Below, in pieces: positions 57,185 through 64,000 of a stretch of 64,000 nt of DNA. The notes under the pieces were generated by a model. That model was not told the DNA's origin and did no database searches. It was given only the letters and a program-made list of their open reading frames with translations. The stretch comes from Bathymodiolus brooksi (lineage: Eukaryota; Mollusca; Bivalvia; Mytilida; Modiolidae). Where the stretch lies: positions 25,095,804-25,159,803 of the forward strand of contig OY804579.1 in NCBI GenBank assembly GCA_963680875.1, in the 5' to 3' direction. Position 1 is the stretch's first letter, and each line of letters opens with the position of its first letter. A program made the translations under genes and the position numbers.

Positions 57185-57859
57185 AAACACTTGTCTTTTT
57201 GGAAAGTTGCTTGTAAGCTATAGTAAAATTAGTTTTAGAATCTCTAGCAACACATCATATAAGGTGAATATAATACTGTTTTTCATGTTTTACAGAAAAT
57301 ACTCTGAAATATTCATTTTTTAATTCAAATATACCGGTATTTTAAAATAAAAAACATGTCAAAGTTAATTGCCTAGAAAATCATTAATAGAAAGCCAGGC
57401 ACAAAAAACAGAATAAAAACAAAAATGTCCAAGGACAACGATTTCCTCTTGAAGCTTTGATCAATATAAATGATATCACACATCAGTTCATAGATATAAT
57501 GAATCACACTTGATTGCATCATTGTGTTACTCACCATAAACTGCTGTTTTTTTATATCATCTTGTATACAATGTCATGTTTGATTTACAAATTAAGGGCT
57601 GCTCAATGTGAACAAGTCAAAGTTGAACATGTGTACATTAAAAGCATGTGTGGACACAGTAATTTGCTTGATCAACTGTATTTTAGGTATCAAAAAAGAA
57701 AAACTGCATTACAATTGGTTAAAAAATGAGAAGGTTAAAATTTTGGAATTCAACTATTGTTGGCTCCTTTCAGTTGAGCTTATCTTTGATACTGTAAGAA
57801 ATGGAAGAAATCTGTCAACATATTGTCAGAGGTTCTCAGCTAAATAAATTCAAAGAAAA
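57185..57859. other. No supported gene
   Basis: Overlapping 71- and 79-codon plus frames at 57514-57847 have no recognisable domain. A donor-like GTGAGT on the minus strand at about 57531 has no convincing exon before it. Confidence 0.35.
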
Positions 57860-59660
57860 CTAGATGTCCCATGACCCTATAATTGCTCACCTGATTTTCA
57901 ATTTGGCTTCTAAATTCATTATACAAATTCCAGTTAATTCTTTTTTTTTGACATTTGAAATTTCTGCTAATGGCAAAAAAAAAACCCCATCAAAATTGGA
58001 TGAAAATTACAAATTTCATATATAACTAATTTCGGAATTTGGGCCCTTATAAGATCACTTTTAGAAATAAAATGTGCAAATATTCAATAAACCATTAAGA
58101 TGATCTATTTACAAAAAAAATACATTAAAATTGGATGAAAAATAAAATGTCAAAAAAGTAATACATTTGTAAAAATTACATAATTTGGTTTAAATTGGTT
58201 AAGCAGTTTCAAAGGAAAAGATTTAAATGTGATCTGTTATCAAAATATGCCTAATTTGCATAATCTGTATAAATTGGCAGAAAGAAAAATTTCACAGAAA
58301 AACCCAGAATATATGTTAAACTACTCATTGCCATGTGGCTGCAGTTAAAATATAAACTCATTATAATTTATAACAAAGCAGCAATGGACAATTGGAGAAT
58401 TTTGTATTTTTAGTAACAGCAATTTTTGCATTTTTTTCTTTTGGTCATTGTGTGTTGTCTGTTCTTCTTTGATATACAGATTCTGATTACCCCTTTAGTA
58501 TCTTCAACCTCTTTTTAAAAGGAAGACACCTCAAAAATGGTGGGGTTGTACTGTTGTGAGTATTGCCTTACTGAATCTCTTTCTCTCTAAGACTGATATA
58601 TAAATATGAACGTCCTTATGATTATTTTTTGATATATCATTTAGAAATAATATTCCAAATGTTATCTAATCACAGTGTTTCCTGAGTAGATCCAAAGTTA
58701 TGAGTATTTGTAAACCTAATCTGAAATTAAACACTTGGTCTGATAAACACCTACACAGTCATTTTCTCAAATGATTTCAGATGCAAATACAGAACAATCC
58801 TCATGGCATGGGCAACCTAAATCACACAATAAAGTCTAAACAGACTATAGATTCATATCATTTTCTTAACATGAAATCTGATTAAGAATCAGTCATGTTC
58901 TCATGATTTTGTATTATGGTCAAATTACAAATGCACTGTACATATTTGATTTGATAAAGAAACATATTTAGAACTTAAATCAATACACCCCCACCTTTTT
59001 TTTTCCTTTGTAGCTGTGTGGTAGATCTAAAAACATCCCATAAGGCGTCACATTCAAGTGATCTTTACCCCTCCAATCACATTGTCTCCCCATATCTTGG
59101 AAGTAAAACTGAACTTATTTTGGAGACAATAATTTACCTTAATCCATTTATGCACCCATAAAGACATGCAAGGCAAAAAATGTACAAAAATTCAGTCTAT
59201 GACAGACGAAAATAGCAACAATGATTAATGTACATTCAGATGTCAAACTTTAAAATGCATATGTTTATTTCATAGTAAACAGGTGTTAAAACTGTCTGAC
59301 ATAAACAAAAAAACATTACTCCTTGTGTTTGGTAGTTCTCCCACACAGTGACAAAGAAAAAGGGGGTGGGGAGTTAGTGAAAAGATCTAATTGAACTGAA
59401 GTCTCTTCTGTATTTGAATTTTGAAACTACCTGGGACTCAGAATTTCAAATTGTAATATTTTTATTATGAATTCTTATTTTTAGATTTTCTTCTTAAAAT
59501 GTCCCCTATTTGTGCCCCGACTTATCTGTAAATTTATTGTTTGAAAAGATTACAAATTAATTTGTAAAACAGAAAATTGTTGCCTATTAGTCCTTAACAC
59601 TGCCCAATATTTAAATCATCCATGTTTTCAAGAATTGTCTCCCTTTTATACCCTGGACCT

Positions 59661-59892
59661 GGCGACCGTTTCACTAAAGTAAGTCGTAAACGTAGACGCA
59701 AGTTCACTAAGACTTACGACCCGATTCACTAATAATTAGGGTTTACGACTTACGTGTATATACTACCACTCTTAACTTTGCGATCACTTTTTATCGCAAG
59801 TTGTAAATCCTAATTGTTAGTGAAACGGTCGTAACTCTTAGTACACTTACGTCTACGCTTACCAATTACGACTTTTAGTGAAACGGTTGCCT
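59661..59892. mobile_element. MITE-like element in 2.2-kb unit one
   Basis: The ends CGACCGTTTCACTAAAGTAA and, reverse-complemented, CAACCGTTTCACTAAAAGTC face each other. CCTG flanks both sides. The interior repeats ACGACTTA and TTAGTGAAACGG motifs in both directions. Confidence 0.7.
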
Positions 59893-60041
59893 GTCTTTAA
59901 ATAACTATAATAAAGTGTGTTTGATGTAATTTAAGCTTGGATTCAACTGTTTTAGAAAATACATCTATGAAAATAAGGAGCTACCGAAGCATGAGACTAC
60001 TGCAGCATGTCAACAAGTGAAAGTTGAACAAGCATATATAA

Positions 60042-60480
60042 CTAGAGGCTCCCAGGAGCCTGTAATCGCTCACCTGGTTTTCAATTTGACATCTAAAGTT
60101 GATAGAAAATGGGGGTGTTACACATAATTTTGAAAGTGGACCACCCAAAGATCATTTCAACTCAAATTTCTGAGCAAAAAATTTTGATGTGATTTTTATC
60201 ACATAATATTCCTAAACGGAATAAACTGGTTGAAAAAATCTCACAGAAAAACCCAGAATATATGTTAAACTACTCATTGTCATGTAGCTGCAGTTAAAAT
60301 TTGAGTTCATTTTGAAATATAATAAAGCAACAATGGACAACTAAACAAATTTCTATTTTTTGTAACAGCAGCCATTTTGAATGGAGGGTGGGGCTGTCAG
60401 ACACAAATTTGAAATGGGACTACCCAAGGACTATCTCAGCCAAATTTAGTTTAATTTGGTTCAGCGGTTTCAGAGAAAAA
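60042..60480 (+). repeat. Pearl-like left end and core in 2.2-kb unit two
   Basis: The hairpin AGGCTCCCAGGAGCCT and TCGCTCACCTGG are followed by GGACCACCCAAAGATCATTT. There is no right end before the next module, so the copy is fused into the 2.2-kb unit. Confidence 0.75.
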
Positions 60481-61895
60481 GATTTAAATGTGATCTTTTA
60501 TCAAAATATGCCTAATTTGCATAATCTGTATAAATTGGCAGAAAGAAAAATTTCACAGAAAAACCCAGAATATATGTTAAACTACTCATTGCCATGTGGC
60601 TGCAGTTAAAATATAAACTCATTATAATTTATAACAAAGCAGCAATGAACAATTACAGAAATTTGTATTTTTAGTAACAGCAATTTTTGCATTTTTTCTT
60701 TTGGACATTGTGTGTTGTCTGTTCTTCTTTGATATACAGATTCTGATTACCCCTTTAGTATCTTCAAACTCTTTTTAAAAGGAAGACACCTCAAAAATGG
60801 TGGGGTTGTACTGTTGTGAGTATTGCCTTACTGAATCTCTTTCTCTCTAAGACTGATATATAAATATGAACGTCCTTATGATTATTTTTTGATATATCAT
60901 TTAGAAATAATATTCCAAATGTTATCTAATCACAGTGTTTCCTGAGTAGATCCAAAGTTACGAGTATTTGTAAACCTAATCTGAAATTAAACACTTGGTC
61001 TGATAAACACCTATACACAGTCATTTTCTCAAATGATTTCAGATGCGAATACAGAACAATCCTCATGGCATGGGCAACCTAAATCACACAATAAAGTCTA
61101 ACCAGACTATAGATTCATATCATTTTCTTAACCTGAAATCTGATTAAGAATGAGTCATGTTCTCATGATTTTGTATTATGGTCAAATTACAAATGCACTG
61201 TACATATTTGATTTGATAAAGAAATATATTTAGAACTTAAATAATAATTACTAGATCAATACACCCCCACCTTTTTTTTCCTTTGTAGTAGATCTAAAAA
61301 CATCCCATAAGGCGTCACATTGTCTCCCCATATCTTGGAAGTAAAACTGAACTTATTTTGGAGACAATAATTTACCTTAATCCATTTACGCACCTATAAA
61401 GACATGCAAGGCAAAAAATGTACAAAAATTCAGTCTATGACAGACGAAAATAGCAACAATGATTAATGTACATTCAGATGTCAAACTTTAAAATGCATAT
61501 GTTTATTTCATAGTAAACACTGTTAACTGTCTGACATAAACAAAAAAAAACATTACTCCTTGTGTTGATAGTTCTCCCACAGTGACAAAGAAAAAGGGGG
61601 TGGGGAGCTAGTGAAAAGATCTAATTGAACTGAAGTCTCTTCTGTATTTGAATTTTGAAACTACCTGGGATTCAGAATTTCAAATTGTAATATTTTTATT
61701 ATGAATTCTTATTTTTAGATTTTCTTCTTAAAATGTCCCCTATTTGTGCCCCGACTTATCTGTAAATTTATTGTTTGAAAAGATTACAAATTAATTTGTA
61801 AAACAGAAAATTGTTGCCTATTAGTCCTTAACACTGCCCAATATTTAAATCATCCATGTTTTCAAGAATTGTCTCCCTTTTATACCCTGGACCTG

Positions 61896-62124
61896 GCGAC
61901 CGTTTCACTAAAGTAAGTCGTAAACGTAGACGCAAGTTCACTAAGACTTACGACCCGATTCACTAATAATTAGGGTTTACGACTTACGTGTATATACTAC
62001 CACTCTTAACTTTGCGATCACTTTTTATCACAAGTTGTAAATCCTAATTGTTAGTGAAACGGTCATAACTCTTAGTACACTTACGTCTACGCTTACCAAT
62101 TACGACTTTTAGTGAAACGGTTGC
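61896..62124. mobile_element. MITE-like element in 2.2-kb unit two
   Basis: It is nearly identical to 59661-59892 (for example TATCACAAG instead of TATCGCAAG) and was duplicated as part of the larger unit. Confidence 0.7.
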
Positions 62125-62274
62125 CTGTCTTTAAATAACTATAATAAGTGTGTTTGATGTAATTTAAGCTTGGATTCAACTGTTTTAGAAAATACATCTA
62201 TGAAAATAAGGAGCTACCGAAGCATGAGACTACTGCAGCATGTCAACAAGTGAAAGTTGAACAAGCATATATAA

Positions 62275-62714
62275 CTAGAGGCTCCCAGGAGCCTGTAATC
62301 GCTCACCTGGTTTTCAATTTGACATCTAAAGTTGATAGAAAATGGGGGTGTTACACATAATTTTGAAAGTGGACCACCCAAAGATCATTTCAACTCAAAT
62401 TTCTGAGCAAAAAATTTTGATGTGATTTTTATCACATAATATTCCTAAACGGAATAAACTGGTTGAAAAAATCTCACAGAAAAACCCAGAATATATGTTA
62501 AACTACTCATTGTCATGTAGCTGCAGTTAAAATTTGAGTTCATTTTGAAATATAATAAAGCAACAATGGACAACTAAACAAATTTCTATTTTTTTGTAAC
62601 AGCAGCCATTTTGAATGGAGGGTGGGGCTGTCAGACACAAATTTGAAATGGGACTACCCAAGGACTATCCCAGCCAAATTTAGTTTAATTTGGTTCAGCG
62701 GTTTCAGAGAAAAA
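62275..62714 (+). repeat. Pearl-like left end and core in 2.2-kb unit three
   Basis: It is nearly identical to 60042-60480. Confidence 0.75.
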
Positions 62715-64000
62715 GATTTAAATGTGATCTTTTATCAAAATATGCCTAATTTGCATAATCTGTATAAATTGGCAGAAAGAAAAATTTCACAGAAAAACCC
62801 AGAATATATGTTAAACTACTCATTGCCATGTGGCTGCAGTTAAAATATAAACTCATTATAATTTATAACAAAGCAGCAATGAACAATTACAGAAATTTGT
62901 ATTTTTAGTAACAGCAATTTTTGCATTTTTTCTTTTGGACATTGTGTGTTGTCTGTTCTTCTTTGATATACAGATTCTGATTACCCCTTTAGTATCTTCA
63001 AACTCTTTTTAAAAGGAAGACACCTCAAAAATGGTGGGGTTGTACTGTTGTGAGTATTGCCTTACTGAATCTCTTTCTCTCTAAGACTGATATATAAATA
63101 TGAATGTCCTTATGATTATTTTTTGATATATCATTTAGAAATAATATTCCAAATGTTATCTAATCACAGTGTTTCCTGAGTAGATCCAAAGTTACGAGTA
63201 TTTGTAAACCTAATCTGAAATTAAACACTTGGTCTGATAAACACCTATACACAGTCATTTTCTCAAATGATTTCAGATGCGAATACAGAACAATCCTCAT
63301 GGCATGGGCAACCTAAATCACACAATAAAGTCTAACCAGACTATAGATTCATATCATTTTCTTAACCTGAAATCTGATTAAGAATGAGTCATGTTCTCAT
63401 GATTTTGTATTATGGTCAAATTACAAATGCACTGTACATATTTGATTTGATAAAGAAACATATTTAGAACTTAAATAATAATTACTAGATCAATACACCC
63501 CCACCTTTTTTTTCCTTTGTAGTAGATCTAAAAACATCCCATAAGGCGTCACATTGTCTCCCCATATCTTGGAAGTAAAACTGAACTTATTTTGGAGAAA
63601 ATAATTTACCTTAATCCATTTACGCACCTATAAAGACATGCAAGGCAAAAAATGTACAAAAATTCAGTCTATGACAGACGAAAATAGCAACAATGATTAA
63701 TGTACATTCAGATGTCAAACTTTAAAATGCATATGTTTATTTCATAGTAAACACTGTTAACTGTCTGACATAAACAAAAAAAAACATTACTCCTTGTGTT
63801 GATAGTTCTCCCACAGTGACAAAGAAAAAGGGGGTGGGGAGCTAGTGAAAAGATCTAATTGAACTGAAGTCTCTTCTGTATTTGAATTTTGAAACTACCT
63901 GGGATTCAGAATTTCAAATTGTAATATTTTTATTATGAATTCTTATTTTTAGATTTTCTTCTTAAAATGTCCCCTATTTGTGCCCCGACTTATCTGTAAA

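Larger units (their letters stand above)
57860..64000 (+). repeat. Tandem 2.2-kb repeat, three units, the last cut by the window edge
   Basis: Units begin at the pearl-like left ends near 57860, 60042 and 62275. The second-to-third offset is about 2233 bp, and matching 73-codon frames start at 60388 and 62622. Units two and three are nearly identical. The first 360 bp of unit one is diverged, with a few indels later. Each contains pearl-like core sequence, a TTTTAAAAGGAAGACACCTC region and a 230-bp MITE. No gene is seen. Confidence 0.93.

Noticed and set aside
57500..57850. Further upstream exon of the membrane-protein gene ending at the minus-strand GTGAGT near 57531
   Set aside because: No acceptor with an open frame in the required phase was found. 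The CTCACC could be repeat-derived.

Overview
This window looks like AT-rich, intron-dominated nuclear DNA from a bivalve mollusc. The reasons are two tRNA-derived SINE types of molluscan style, pearl-like elements with about 160-bp tandem cores, three unrelated decayed non-LTR retrotransposons, and a gene with canonical GT-AG introns. There is no bacterial-type gene organisation. The species cannot be named from sequence alone.

Layout. 1-6.0 kb: a decayed minus-strand LINE (LINE-A) split by a 3.5-kb cluster of tandemly derived repeats. 6.5-14.3 kb: a plus-strand LINE (LINE-B) cut by a 6.6-kb terminal-inverted-repeat (TIR) element with a 10-bp target-site duplication (TSD) and by a 168-bp element with a 5-bp TSD. 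Removing both restores the LINE reading frame at each site. The 6.6-kb element holds further nested elements. 14.6-19.2 kb: a decayed coding-like stretch cut by a 4-kb element that contains two more nesting levels. Three elements with TAGTCCGAG ends and perfect 9-bp TSDs lie at 11.0, 11.6 and 15.1 kb. The two larger ones carry the same broken exon of a RecQ-like helicase. 19.2-31 kb: SINEs, degenerate repeats, a 39-bp minisatellite, and a minus-strand LINE (LINE-C) with a 48-bp in-frame minisatellite inside its ORF.

31.2-54.7 kb: the only host gene I can support. It is the 3' part of a minus-strand gene for a single-pass membrane protein: juxtamembrane exon 54589-54666, transmembrane exon 51487-51565, and cytoplasmic-tail exon 31177-31792 with the stop. 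The two introns have matching phases. The 19.7-kb intron before the last exon is filled by two pearl-like elements, one 7.2 kb long with about 20 copies of a 332-bp dimer, and by a 6-kb array of a roughly 45-bp minisatellite with higher-order structure. The other intron holds a 55-bp minisatellite.

54.7-64 kb: more pearl-like copies, then a 2.2-kb tandem duplication that runs off the right edge.

Most long open frames here are by-products of tandem repeats whose period is divisible by three, not genes. All assignments come from reading the sequence; no database search was run.
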